Assembly: GCF_024218775.1 (NCBI RefSeq)
Contig: NZ_CP100404.1
Coordinates: 1,178,001-1,242,000 of the forward strand
Source of the DNA: Haloarcula marina
GTDB lineage: Archaea; Halobacteriota; Halobacteria; Halobacteriales; Haloarculaceae
Direction: 5' to 3'
Length of the DNA stretch: 64,000 bases
Shown: positions 48,448 through 56,458 of the stretch, one piece after another
Position numbering within the stretch: the stretch's first letter is position 1
Layout: every line of letters begins with the position of its first letter
The notes under the pieces: generated by a model
The model's database searches: none
Told to the model about the DNA's origin: nothing
The model's input: only the letters and a program-made list of their open reading frames with translations
Made by a program: the position numbers and the translations under genes

Positions 48448-50022
48448 GTGCTGACGAAGGACCTCCTCCGCGTCTCCCGCGCGGGCGGCGGCTACCACCC
48501 GCAGTTCGCCGAGGAGTCCCACGAGCGACTCGCGGCCCGCGTCCTCGGCGTGTACCAGGGTCACGTCGGCGAGACGCGGGCGGATTTGCAGGCGGCGCTC
48601 ACCGACCTCGAAGGCGAGGCCGCCGACTTCAAACTCGTCCGCGGGTTCGCGAAACTCGTCGACCGGGACGCGGCGTTCGAGACGCGGGCGCGGGTCCCAC
48701 CGGAGCGGGCGCGAAAGCGCGTCTTCGAGGCCGCCGAAGCCGTCGGGGTCGTCACCGACGCCGAACGGGACGAGGCAATCCAGCGCGCCGCGGCCCGTCT
48801 CGGCGTCTCCGCCGACGCCGTGGCCGACTCGCTGTACGCCGATTTGGCCGACAGAGAGGTGCTCGCGGCCGTCGACGCCCGCTGGACGCCGACGGAACTG
48901 CGCGAGCAGTACAACCTCTCGCTGGCCCAGACGGCGCTGTTCGACGCCACCGAGGTCAGGGTCCGTTCGTCGGACCCGACGACGCTCGTCTCGGCGGTGA
49001 AACGACTCCGCCTGCTGTACGAGATTCGCAAGACCCCCGAGGGTCGTGAAGTCGTCGTCACCGGGCCGGACGCGCTGTTCTCGAACACGCGGCGGTACGG
49101 GACCCGCTTCGCCCGCCTGTTGCGGACCGTCGCGGCGGCCAGCGAGTGGGACCTGACCGCGACCATCGACGACCGGGGGACCGAGCGCGAACTCCATCTC
49201 TCGACGGGCGACGTGTCCGTGCCGGGCGTCGGCCCGGTGACGGAGGTGTCCTACGACAGCGGCGTCGAGGCGGACTTCGCCGCCCGGTTCGCGTCGCTGG
49301 ACCTCGACTGGACGCTCGTGCGCGAACCCGAACCGCTCGAAGCGGGCGAACACGTCGCCGTCCCGGACTTCGCCTTCGAGTGGTCGCCGGGCGGTGGCGA
49401 CGAAACGGTTCACGACACCATCGACCCCGACGCGCCGTTTCGCGTGTTCTTCGAGGTGATGGGCTTCTGGACGCCCGAGTACGTCCGGAAGAAACTCGAT
49501 AGACTGGCGGCGCTCGAAGACGTGGAGATGCTCGTCGCCGTCGACGAGTCGCTGGGTGTCGGCGAGGAACTGGCCGCGGGTGACCACCGCGCCATCCCGT
49601 ACTCGGGGACGGTCCGAGTCAAGGACGTGCGCGACGCGCTCCGACCGTACGAGGAGCGACTCGTCGCCGAGAGCGCGGCCGACATCCCGGACGCGCTGAC
49701 GCCGGACGACGACGTTCTCACGCTCGAGTCGCTGGCCGCCGAACTGGGCGTCACCGCCGACGCCGTCGCGGACAAGTCGTTCCCGGACCACGAGCGCGTG
49801 GGGCGAACGCTCGTCCGCCCGCGCGTCCTCGACGAACTCCGCGACGAACTGGAACCGGGTCTCGAACTGGCGGCGGTCCGAGAACTGTTCGACGGGTACG
49901 GCATCGACGACGAGAGTTCGGTGCTGTCTGCACTCGGGTATTCGGTGGCGTGGGAGGGGCTCGGCGGCGGGACGATTCGACGGACGGCGTCCGACTCCGA
50001 TGCCGACGCCGATACGGAGTGA
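48448..50022 (+). CDS. bax1: Bax1 (DUF790) nuclease, XPB partner
   Basis: 524 residues from a GTG at 48448 (LTKDLLRVSRAGGGYHPQF, the family start). The DUF790 layout is kept. An N-terminal helicase-like region (YNLSLAQTALFDATEVRVRS, about residues 152-171) precedes a PD-(D/E)xK-like nuclease core: VAVPDFAFEWSPGG (Asp) and FRVFFEVMGFWTPEYVRKKLDRL (Glu and Lys). A C-terminal part carries YSGTVRVKDVRDAL. In other archaea Bax1 is a structure-specific nuclease that binds XPB. xpb is on the same strand two genes upstream. Confidence 0.92.
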   Translation: MLTKDLLRVSRAGGGYHPQFAEESHERLAARVLGVYQGHVGETRADLQAALTDLEGEAADFKLVRGFAKLVDRDAAFETRARVPPERARKRVFEAAEAVGVVTDAERDEAIQRAAARLGVSADAVADSLYADLADREVLAAVDARWTPTELREQYNLSLAQTALFDATEVRVRSSDPTTLVSAVKRLRLLYEIRKTPEGREVVVTGPDALFSNTRRYGTRFARLLRTVAAASEWDLTATIDDRGTERELHLSTGDVSVPGVGPVTEVSYDSGVEADFAARFASLDLDWTLVREPEPLEAGEHVAVPDFAFEWSPGGGDETVHDTIDPDAPFRVFFEVMGFWTPEYVRKKLDRLAALEDVEMLVAVDESLGVGEELAAGDHRAIPYSGTVRVKDVRDALRPYEERLVAESAADIPDALTPDDDVLTLESLAAELGVTADAVADKSFPDHERVGRTLVRPRVLDELRDELEPGLELAAVRELFDGYGIDDESSVLSALGYSVAWEGLGGGTIRRTASDSDADADTE

Positions 50023-51891
50023 CTACCCCTCGACCGTCGCGCCGGTCTGCCAGCGGAAGACGAGGTCCTGTATCTGGGCGTCGCTGATTGTCTCGCCGCC
50101 GGTCCCCGGCACTTCGGTTCCGGTCTGCCACCAGAAGACGGCCTGCTGAATCTCGCCGTCCTCGACGGTCGAATCGTCGCCGTCGCCCGCGCTCGCGACG
50201 GCCTCCGCGACGGTGGCCCCCTCTTCGACGGTGAGTGACCCGAGACGGGCGGTGTTCGAGAGTTCGCCCGGTTCGGTGCCGTACTCGTCGACGCTCTCGC
50301 CGTCGTCGATAATCGCGCCGACGGTGTAGGTTCCGGCGGGCATCGATTCAGGGACGGACCCGTCGACCGACGCCGTCCGGACGGTAAAGGGCGTGTGCGA
50401 ACACAGCGTCTCGGTCCCGAGTTCCCGGTCCCCTCGGTCGATAGCGTCGTCGGCCGAGGCGTACAGGGTCACGTCGTAACACCCGGTCGCCTCGGTGCCC
50501 TCGTTGGTCACGTCGACGCTGGCGTTCACCGACGTGCCCTGTTCGGCGGTCGATTGGTCGAGGCTGTTGGTCCCGTGTTCGGCCAGTTCGGGCCGGTCGG
50601 CGGGTGTGTAGGTGGCACCGCTCTCGGACAGCATCGACTGCATATCCGAGTACTTGTTGTTCGTCAGCCGCGTCCCGAAGTTCGCGACCGACTCGGCGGT
50701 CTGGTAGGCGACGACCGAGAGCGCGTAGTACCCCGGCGACTCGACGCCCGGATAGCTCGTATCGAGGTACTTGTAGACGGGACTCCCGCTCTGCCCGCCG
50801 GTGGTCACCAGCCAGTAGTAGTGGCGGGGGTCGTTGTCGAAACAGAAGGCGCAGGACCCGGTCCCGGCACCCTCGTCGTAGTCCGTCCACATCGAGGGGT
50901 AGGGTCCCGACGGGGGCACGACCGGGTAGCCCGACGTTTCGGCGTACTCGTCGTACACGGGGCTATCCGCTGGCGTCGTGTAGTACCCCATCGTCCCCGT
51001 CCACTCGCCGACGGGGCGGTCCAGCGTCAAGACGGCGATGTCCCAGTTCGCGGGTTCGCTGTCCACCCACCGGTCGTACGTCTGCCCGTAGACCACGTCG
51101 GCGCTGTAGAAGGGCTGTTGGTCGTCCGGTTCGACGCCGTCGGCGGCGGGGACCACGGAGAGGGCGTCGGCCCATCCGCCGTAATCGCTCTGATAGGCGC
51201 AGTGGGCGGCCGTCATGACGTGGTTCTCGTCGACGAGCGTCCCGGAACAGCCGTACTCGCCGACGCCGTCACCGTCGCTGTCGATTCGCACCTGCACGAC
51301 GGGACTGTGGGGCCACGCGGTGGTGTCCGGCACGCGGGTCCGGTCACCGTCAGGGGCCGTGCTCTGAATCGGCGCCGCACCGTCTGTGCCGGACGAGCGC
51401 GTCCCCGCCGTCGCCGCCGACTCGTTGCCGTCGGCGGACACCTGTCCGCCGGTGGTGTAGCGTCGGTCCGACCCGTCCCGGAAGTCGTGGACGACGATGG
51501 ACTCCTCGGTGTCGCTGAGGACCGGTTGGGGTTCGGTCACGCCGTCGCCGTCGGCGGCCGGTCGCGGCGCAGGGGCGGGCTTGAGTCGCCCGTCCTCGGG
51601 CGGTGCGGCCGACGGCACGTCCGACGCGTTCGCGGCGTCGCTGGCGTTCGACTGTGCCGCTGGGTCTGCCGCCTCGTCTGCCGGTCCGGCGGTCCCGTGC
51701 CCCGGTGAGGCACCTGCCGGGGCCACGGCGACCACGGCGAACGCGGCGACCAACGCGACGACGGCGAGGGTCGACACCCGACGCCGAGACAGCAACTCTC
51801 CCATCACGGCCCTCCCACGTCGTCGCTCGCTCGCCGCTCGAACCGTCGGCCGCGAATCCGTCGCTGTCTGGTCTTGAGTGTCATGTGTCAT
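50023..51891 (-). CDS. Exported trypsin-like serine protease with CARDB-like and dockerin-like C-terminus
   Basis: 622 residues. Signal-like segment RRRVSTLAVVALVAAFAVVAVAPAGA (about residues 36-61) and a 140-residue low-complexity propeptide-like stretch. A chymotrypsin-fold domain has His in HVMTAAHCAYQ, Asp in PANWDIAVLTLD and Ser in TTGGQSGSPVYKY. Then a CARDB-like beta domain (SVDVTNEGTEATGCYDVTLYAS) and two terminal copies of a dockerin-like helix (GEIQQAVFWWQTG, AQIQDLVFRWQTG). The start at 51891 overlaps the stop of the lipoprotein gene (ATGA), which supports it. It should act outside the cell. Confidence 0.88.
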   Translation of the reverse strand: MTHDTQDQTATDSRPTVRAASERRRGRAVMGELLSRRRVSTLAVVALVAAFAVVAVAPAGASPGHGTAGPADEAADPAAQSNASDAANASDVPSAAPPEDGRLKPAPAPRPAADGDGVTEPQPVLSDTEESIVVHDFRDGSDRRYTTGGQVSADGNESAATAGTRSSGTDGAAPIQSTAPDGDRTRVPDTTAWPHSPVVQVRIDSDGDGVGEYGCSGTLVDENHVMTAAHCAYQSDYGGWADALSVVPAADGVEPDDQQPFYSADVVYGQTYDRWVDSEPANWDIAVLTLDRPVGEWTGTMGYYTTPADSPVYDEYAETSGYPVVPPSGPYPSMWTDYDEGAGTGSCAFCFDNDPRHYYWLVTTGGQSGSPVYKYLDTSYPGVESPGYYALSVVAYQTAESVANFGTRLTNNKYSDMQSMLSESGATYTPADRPELAEHGTNSLDQSTAEQGTSVNASVDVTNEGTEATGCYDVTLYASADDAIDRGDRELGTETLCSHTPFTVRTASVDGSVPESMPAGTYTVGAIIDDGESVDEYGTEPGELSNTARLGSLTVEEGATVAEAVASAGDGDDSTVEDGEIQQAVFWWQTGTEVPGTGGETISDAQIQDLVFRWQTGATVEG

Positions 51892-52562
51892 GCCTCGCGG
51901 TCCGCAATCGAGAGTTCGATTTCGGGCGTCAGACCCGCGTACGTCGGTATGACGCCTGAGTGGTCGACGACCCGAAATCGACCGGTGTGACCGCGCTGTT
52001 CCTGTCGGCGAACCGCGTACCGCGCGCTCACCTGCTCGCCGGGTTTCAACTCGCCGAGGCGTCCTCTCGCAGCGACGCTGACGGTCCCGTTCTCGATTCT
52101 GACGGCGCTCGTCTCCGCGTAACGCTCGTTCCAGAGCAGAAATCGGCCGTCAGAAGAAACCGATTCGGCGAGCAGCACGCCGAACGGGAAGATTGGCCCG
52201 CCCCGGAGCGGAACCGTGGTCTCGGCGGACGTGTTTCGGAGCGACAGGGTGAGTGTCGCCGGACTCTCGGACCTGAGCGTTTCGTCGGTCACCGACACGC
52301 CGAACGTCACGGGCGGGTCGTCGCGCTCGATTTCGGCCGCCGAGAGTAGCGTCACGGTGGCTTCGGCGGGTTCGGTCGTGGTCGCCTCGGAGGCCGTTCC
52401 GCTGTCCGTCTGCCCGCGCGAGGCACACCCGGCGACGCCGACGACGCCGAGAGAGGCCGCTCGCAGGACCTGCCGACGAGAGAGACAGGTCGTAGTCGAA
52501 CGCACCTCTCGGACCCGTCGACGGTGTCGCTCGGAACGCGCTCCCGGTGGTCGCCGCGCCAT
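51888..52562 (-). CDS. Tat lipoprotein, probably paired with the serine protease
   Basis: 224 residues from an ATG at 52562, or 205 from a GTG at 52505, which would give a more usual Tat signal (RSTTTCLSRRQVLRAASLGVVGVAGC). Twin arginines and a lipobox with Cys are present either way. The outer domain is beta-rich with VTFGVSVTDETLRSESPATLTLSLRNTS, an intracellular-proteinase-inhibitor/BsuPI-like pattern to my eye. LGELKPGEQVSARYAV near the end fits that too. It is translationally coupled to the protease gene, so an inhibitor or partner role is a reasonable inference. Confidence 0.78.
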   Translation of the reverse strand: MARRPPGARSERHRRRVREVRSTTTCLSRRQVLRAASLGVVGVAGCASRGQTDSGTASEATTTEPAEATVTLLSAAEIERDDPPVTFGVSVTDETLRSESPATLTLSLRNTSAETTVPLRGGPIFPFGVLLAESVSSDGRFLLWNERYAETSAVRIENGTVSVAARGRLGELKPGEQVSARYAVRRQEQRGHTGRFRVVDHSGVIPTYAGLTPEIELSIADREA

Positions 52563-52593
52563 TCGTAGGAATACTGACCGGACTCTGGGCCTT

Positions 52594-52612
52594 GGTAACC
52601 GGTTCTATTACC
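52594..52612. promoter_or_regulatory. GGTAA/TTACC inverted repeat before the lipoprotein-protease operon
   Basis: GGTAA (52594-52598) and TTACC (52608-52612) form an inverted repeat around CCGGTTCTA, 32-50 bases before the lipoprotein ATG. The minus-strand GGTAATAG at its upstream edge is the likely TATA region. The rest of 52613-52804 shows only the dodecin promoter (GTTATTC near 52769-52775). Confidence 0.35.
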
Positions 52613-52804
52613 CCGGATAACGACTTCGTTACGCGAGAGTAGTCGGGTGCTACGACCGACAGACGGCGGCGGGGCGCCGAGCGCCGCGGCCGGAACACCG
52701 GGAATCGTTCGCCGCCCCCCGTCGGTGCTAACGCGGCCTTACTGCCCGCGGGCGCCGATAGCCGACGCATAGTTATTCTGTCGCCGGTCCCCCGTTCGGT
52801 CGCT

Positions 52805-53014
52805 ATGACGGCAGTCAAGATAGTCAAGGTACTCGGTACGTCGACAGAATCGTGGGAAGACGCGGCGCACGAGGCCGTCGCGCAGGCCAGCGAGACAATC
52901 GAAGACATCCACGGCGTCGAGGTCGAAGACTGGACGGCCAACGTCGAGGACGGACGCATCACGGAGTACAAGACCACCGTGGAGGTGGCGTTCCCGGTCC
53001 ACCAGCAGGCCTAA
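52805..53014 (+). CDS. Dodecin family protein
   Basis: 69 residues. VKIVKVLGTSTESWEDAAHEAVAQASETIEDIHGVEVEDWTANVEDGRITEYKTTVEVAFPV (residues 4-65) shows the dodecin order: strand, helix, strand, strand. Dodecins form hollow dodecamers that store or sequester flavins. The tryptophan that stacks on the flavin is normally in the 'D-W-F-E-V' turn. That position here is in HGVEV, and the only later Trp is seven residues on, so flavin binding is uncertain. A TTATTC box about 30 bases upstream fits a near-leaderless start. Confidence 0.9.
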   Translation: MTAVKIVKVLGTSTESWEDAAHEAVAQASETIEDIHGVEVEDWTANVEDGRITEYKTTVEVAFPVHQQA

Positions 53015-53028
53015 CGCGGCCCGAAGGG

Positions 53029-53535
53029 CTACGTGTCGAGGTCCCGCCGCCGACCTTTCGGCACTTGCGAGCGCAGTTCGCCGTAGACGTACAGACCGAC
53101 ACCGATGGGTTCGGTCCGACCCGCGAGGTCGTGGGTCACGACGAGGTAGCCCCAGTCGCCGTCCCAGTCGAGTTCTTGGTCGTACCCGGAGACGAACGCC
53201 GCCGCCTCCCCCTCGGAGAGGTGCATGACGTTCGTACTCGCGTGTTCGCCGAACCGCTGGACGGCCTCCAGCGTCGGCTTCCAGTGTTCCTGCCGGGTCC
53301 TGAGGAACGTCATCCCCAGTCCCTCCACGTCGACGGGCGAGGGCGGGTCGCCCCGGTAGACCCATATCTTGCCAGCGCCGCGCTCCCAGAAGGTGTGATT
53401 CTCGAACGTCTCCGGCGGCACGCCGAAGCGGTCGCTCCAGAAGTCGAGCACTTCCTCGCGGGTCGCCCGACCCTCGTCCTCGCGTTCGGCGGCCGTCTCC
53501 GGCAGTCGCGTGAACTGCGTGCTGTCGTTGCTCAT
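53029..53535 (-). CDS. Haloarchaeal partner protein of the RNA m5C methyltransferase
   Basis: 168 residues from the ATG at 53535, which overlaps the methyltransferase stop (53532-53535). Motifs are TREEVLDFWSDRFGVPPETFENHTFWERGAGKIWVYRGD (about residues 25-63), VEGLGMTFLRTRQEHWKPTLEAVQRFG and VSGYDQELDWDGDWGYLVVTHD. The arrangement, with 'GKIWVY', 'GLGMTFLR' and 'GYLVV', resembles the C-terminal PUA-like RNA-binding domain of RsmF/NSUN-type methyltransferases, here as a separate protein (DUF7122-like in my memory). Coupling to the methyltransferase supports a shared job in RNA binding. Confidence 0.82.
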   Translation of the reverse strand: MSNDSTQFTRLPETAAEREDEGRATREEVLDFWSDRFGVPPETFENHTFWERGAGKIWVYRGDPPSPVDVEGLGMTFLRTRQEHWKPTLEAVQRFGEHASTNVMHLSEGEAAAFVSGYDQELDWDGDWGYLVVTHDLAGRTEPIGVGLYVYGELRSQVPKGRRRDLDT

Positions 53536-54440
53536 CCCGTCACCTCCAACTTCGCACAGAAGAACCCGCCCGTGTCGTTGTGGTGGGGATAGATGCGTTT
53601 GGCCTTCGCGACGCTCGGGTCGAACTCCTCGTCCTCCCACTCGGTGATCCCCTCTCGGTGGGTCATCCCGAGGTCGTAGTCGACGAGTTCGCACGCTTCG
53701 TCACCGAGGACGTGGTCCAAGACGCCCTCGTTCTCCTCGGGCGCGAACGTACACGTCGAGTAGACGACGGTTCCGCCGGGGTCGGTCGCCTGCACCGCAC
53801 GGGTGAGGATTCCCTTCTGGACGCCCGCGATGCCCTCGACGTGCGAGAGCGACCAGTCGTCGAAGGCGTCGCGGTTCTTCCGAATCGTCCCCTCGCAGGA
53901 ACAGGGTACGTCGACGAGCGTCCGGTCGTACGTCTCGCCGCCGAAGGGCTTCAGCGAGTGGTTGCGGCCGTCCTCGTGGGTGACGGCGACGCTGGTCGCA
54001 CCGAGTCGCTCGCTGTTGGTCCGAAGCGCCGAGATGCGCCCGAGGTTGTTGTCCGTCGCCACGACTTCGCCCTCGTCGTCCATCAGCGCCGCGAGTTGCG
54101 TGGTCTTGGTTCCCGGCGCGGCGCAGGCGTCCCACACCCGTTCGCCCGGTTGCGGGTCCAACACCGTCGCCGGGACGGCGGACACCTCCTCTTGGCCGTG
54201 TATCCAGCCGTGGAAGTACGGCCAGTTGGCCCCGGGCGAGTCCTCGGGCAGGACGAACAGCAGGTCGTGCCAGTCGACCGGTTCGTACGCGACCCCGGCC
54301 TCGTCGAGCGCTTCGGTGGCTTCCTCGACGGTGGCCTTGATGGTGTTGACCCGAATCGCCGACGGGAGCGGCCGGTCGCAGGCCGCCCGGAACGCCTCGA
54401 AGTCGTCGACGATGGGGCGATACCGTTCGATTGGTTCCAT
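53532..54440 (-). CDS. RsmB/NOP family RNA (cytosine-C5)-methyltransferase
   Basis: 302 residues. The SAM-binding core starts VWDACAAPGTKTTQLAALMDDEGEVVATDNN (motif I). The two cysteines of the m5C mechanism are in LVDVPCSCEGTIRKN (Pro-Cys, motif IV) and VVYSTCTFAPEENEGV (Thr-Cys, motif VI). The N-terminal part ALPSAIRVNT-like PLPSAIRVNTIKATVEEA is the RNA-binding lead-in. The ATG at 54440 (MEPIERYRPIVDDFEAFRAAC) is preferred. It is translationally coupled to the small partner gene. The rRNA or tRNA target is unknown. Confidence 0.93.
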   Translation of the reverse strand: MEPIERYRPIVDDFEAFRAACDRPLPSAIRVNTIKATVEEATEALDEAGVAYEPVDWHDLLFVLPEDSPGANWPYFHGWIHGQEEVSAVPATVLDPQPGERVWDACAAPGTKTTQLAALMDDEGEVVATDNNLGRISALRTNSERLGATSVAVTHEDGRNHSLKPFGGETYDRTLVDVPCSCEGTIRKNRDAFDDWSLSHVEGIAGVQKGILTRAVQATDPGGTVVYSTCTFAPEENEGVLDHVLGDEACELVDYDLGMTHREGITEWEDEEFDPSVAKAKRIYPHHNDTGGFFCAKLEVTG

Positions 54441-54684
54441 TGGCCCCGGGTTCGACGGGGGCGCGTTTGTGGGTTTCGAAGCTAGCGACCGTCGATTCAA
54501 GCGTGCTTCGTGCTGTACGCCCCTCCGCGACCAGTCAGAAAGCCCCCTTTCAGCCCCATCCCGTGGCAGGATGCACTGGGCCGGACTCTCTGACTGTTCC
54601 CGGCAGCCGATTTCGACCCGCGTTCGCTAACCGGAAGCCGCTAGTAGCCGTTCCTTTCAAGCCGACGGCGGGCGTATCTCTCGT

Positions 54685-55422
54685 ATGGCGCACATCCAGA
54701 TACACCGGGACGACATCGAACTCGACGACCCGACGCTCGTCGAGGGCCTCCCGGGCATAGGATTGGTGGGGAAAATCGCCGCCGACCACCTCGTCGACGT
54801 GTTCGACATGGTTCACTACGGGACGGCCCACTGCGAGGGCCTGCCCGAGATAGCGGTGTACGAGGCGGGCGACCCGACGGTCCGCGGGCCGGTCCGCCTC
54901 TACGCCGACGCCGAGCGTGACCTCCTCGTTCTCCAGAGCGACGCGCCGGTGTCGCCGTCGTCGGCCGAGGAGTTCGCCAGTTGCATCGTCGGGTGGTTCG
55001 ACAGCCACGGCGTGACGCCCATCTTCCTGAGCGGGATGCCCGCCGAGAAGGAGGGCGTCCCGTCGGTGTACGGCATCGCCACCGGTGACGGCGCGGCCTT
55101 GCTGGAGGACGCCGATGTGGACGCCCCCACCGAGTCCGGCGCGGTCACCGGCCCGACGGGGGCGCTCGTCCACGAGGCACAGCGCGTCGGCCTCACCGGT
55201 GTCGGACTCATCGTCCAGGCCGACCCGAGGTTCCCGGACCCCGAGGCCGCGCGGGCGCTCCTGAACACGGCCGTCGGCCCCCTCGGGTCGTTCGAGGTCG
55301 ACACCGACGCGCTGGTCGAGCAGGCCGATGAAATCGGGCAGGCCAAAGAGCGCCTCGCCCAGCAGATGCAGGAGGGCGACGACGAGAGCACGAGCGCGCG
55401 GCCGCTGGGGATGTTCCAGTAA
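54685..55422 (+). CDS. PAC2 family (proteasome assembly chaperone-like) protein
   Basis: 245 residues. The family start is PTLVEGLPGIGLVGKIAADHLVD, followed by LLVLQSDAPVSPSSAEEFASCIVGWFDSHGVTPIFLSGMPAEKEG and TGALVHEAQRVGLTGVGLIVQADPRFPDPEAARALL. Archaeal PAC2/PbaB-type proteins bind the proteasome or act as its chaperones. The stop codon TAA shares its last base with the ATG of sppA (55422), so the two are coupled. 54441-54684 upstream holds no gene; only a GAAAG-CCCC-CTTTC inverted repeat (54538-54551) was noticed. Confidence 0.9.
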   Translation: MAHIQIHRDDIELDDPTLVEGLPGIGLVGKIAADHLVDVFDMVHYGTAHCEGLPEIAVYEAGDPTVRGPVRLYADAERDLLVLQSDAPVSPSSAEEFASCIVGWFDSHGVTPIFLSGMPAEKEGVPSVYGIATGDGAALLEDADVDAPTESGAVTGPTGALVHEAQRVGLTGVGLIVQADPRFPDPEAARALLNTAVGPLGSFEVDTDALVEQADEIGQAKERLAQQMQEGDDESTSARPLGMFQ

Positions 55423-56417
55423 TGGTCGACGAAGATACGGTCGCGCGAGTCGCCCTCGTGCTGGTGGTCGTCATCGCGGCGGTGCTCGTGAGCGCGTTCG
55501 CGTTCCTGTTCGTCCCCGGTGACCTCGCGGAACTCCTTGGCGTCTTGCTGGTGGTCGCAGTCGCGGCCCTCGCGGCACGCATCGGCGGGAATCTCGCCGG
55601 GTCGCTCCTGCCCGCGCACAACGTCGCCGAGGTGGCCGTCGAAGGCCCGATTACGCGCGACGGCGGTGGCGGCCCGCTCAGCGCCCCCGGCGGGGCCGGA
55701 GCAGACGACATCGTCGAGCAGATAACGCGCGCCGACGAGGACCGCGGCGCAGAGGCGCTCTTGCTGAAACTGAACACGCCCGGCGGCGCGATCGTCCCGA
55801 GCGAGGACATCCGCATCGCCGCCGAGCGCTTCGACGGGCCGACCGTGGCCTACGCGACGGACGTGTGTGCCAGCGGCGGCTACGACATCGCCGCTGGCTG
55901 TGACGAACTGTGGGCGCGGGAAGGCTCTATCGTCGGGTCCATCGGCGTCATCGGCTCTCGGGTCAACGCGAAGGACCTCGCCGACCGCGCGGGCCTCTCC
56001 TACGAGCAGTTCACCGCCGGGGAGTACAAGGACGCCGGGACGCCCCTGAAGGAGATGGACGAGGACGAGCGCGCCTACCTCCAAGGCCTCGTCGACGACT
56101 ACTACGACCAGTTCGTCGAGACGGTCGCCGAAGGCCGGGACTTGGACGACGAGACCATCCGGGAGACGGAGGCTCGCGTCTTCCTCGGCGAGGAGGCACA
56201 CGAGCGCGGCCTCGTCGACGAACTCGGAACCCGCGAGGCAGTCGAGGAGCGCCTCGAAGCCCGACTCGGCGAGGAAGTCACCGTCGCCGAGTTCGAACCA
56301 CAGCGGAGCCTCGCCGCGCGACTGCGAGGCGGCGCACGACACGCCGCCTACGCGTTCGGGTCGGGTCTCGCCAGTCACTTCGACGGGGACGTGGACGGTC
56401 TCTCCTTCCGTCGGTAA
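55422..56417 (+). CDS. sppA: Signal peptide peptidase SppA-like membrane serine protease
   Basis: 331 residues. Two N-terminal membrane helices (VALVLVVVIAAVLVSAFAFLF and LLGVLLVVAVAALAARIGGNL) precede an S49 domain: LLLKLNTPGGAIVPSEDI, the nucleophile Ser in DVCASGGYDIAAGCDELWA and the general-base Lys in FTAGEYKDAGTPLKEMDEDE. GSIGVIGSRVN is also family-typical. It would cut residual signal peptides or membrane proteins at the outer face. Translational coupling to the PAC2 gene suggests linked roles in protein quality control. Confidence 0.93.
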   Translation: MVDEDTVARVALVLVVVIAAVLVSAFAFLFVPGDLAELLGVLLVVAVAALAARIGGNLAGSLLPAHNVAEVAVEGPITRDGGGGPLSAPGGAGADDIVEQITRADEDRGAEALLLKLNTPGGAIVPSEDIRIAAERFDGPTVAYATDVCASGGYDIAAGCDELWAREGSIVGSIGVIGSRVNAKDLADRAGLSYEQFTAGEYKDAGTPLKEMDEDERAYLQGLVDDYYDQFVETVAEGRDLDDETIRETEARVFLGEEAHERGLVDELGTREAVEERLEARLGEEVTVAEFEPQRSLAARLRGGARHAAYAFGSGLASHFDGDVDGLSFRR

Positions 56418-56427
56418 CGCGCGAGGG

Positions 56428-56434
56428 TTTTTTA
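56428..56434 (+). promoter_or_regulatory. TATA-like box of the DUF373 gene
   Basis: TTTTTTA is centred about 28 bases before the GTG at 56459, identifying that GTG as a leaderless start. Confidence 0.5.
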
Positions 56435-56458
56435 CCTCGCCGCCCTCTCTCGGCTACT

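Noticed and set aside
54538-54551. GAAAG-CCCC-CTTTC inverted repeat before the PAC2 gene
   Set aside because: It is short, lies more than 130 bases from the start codon and between divergent genes without other signals; too weak to claim function.
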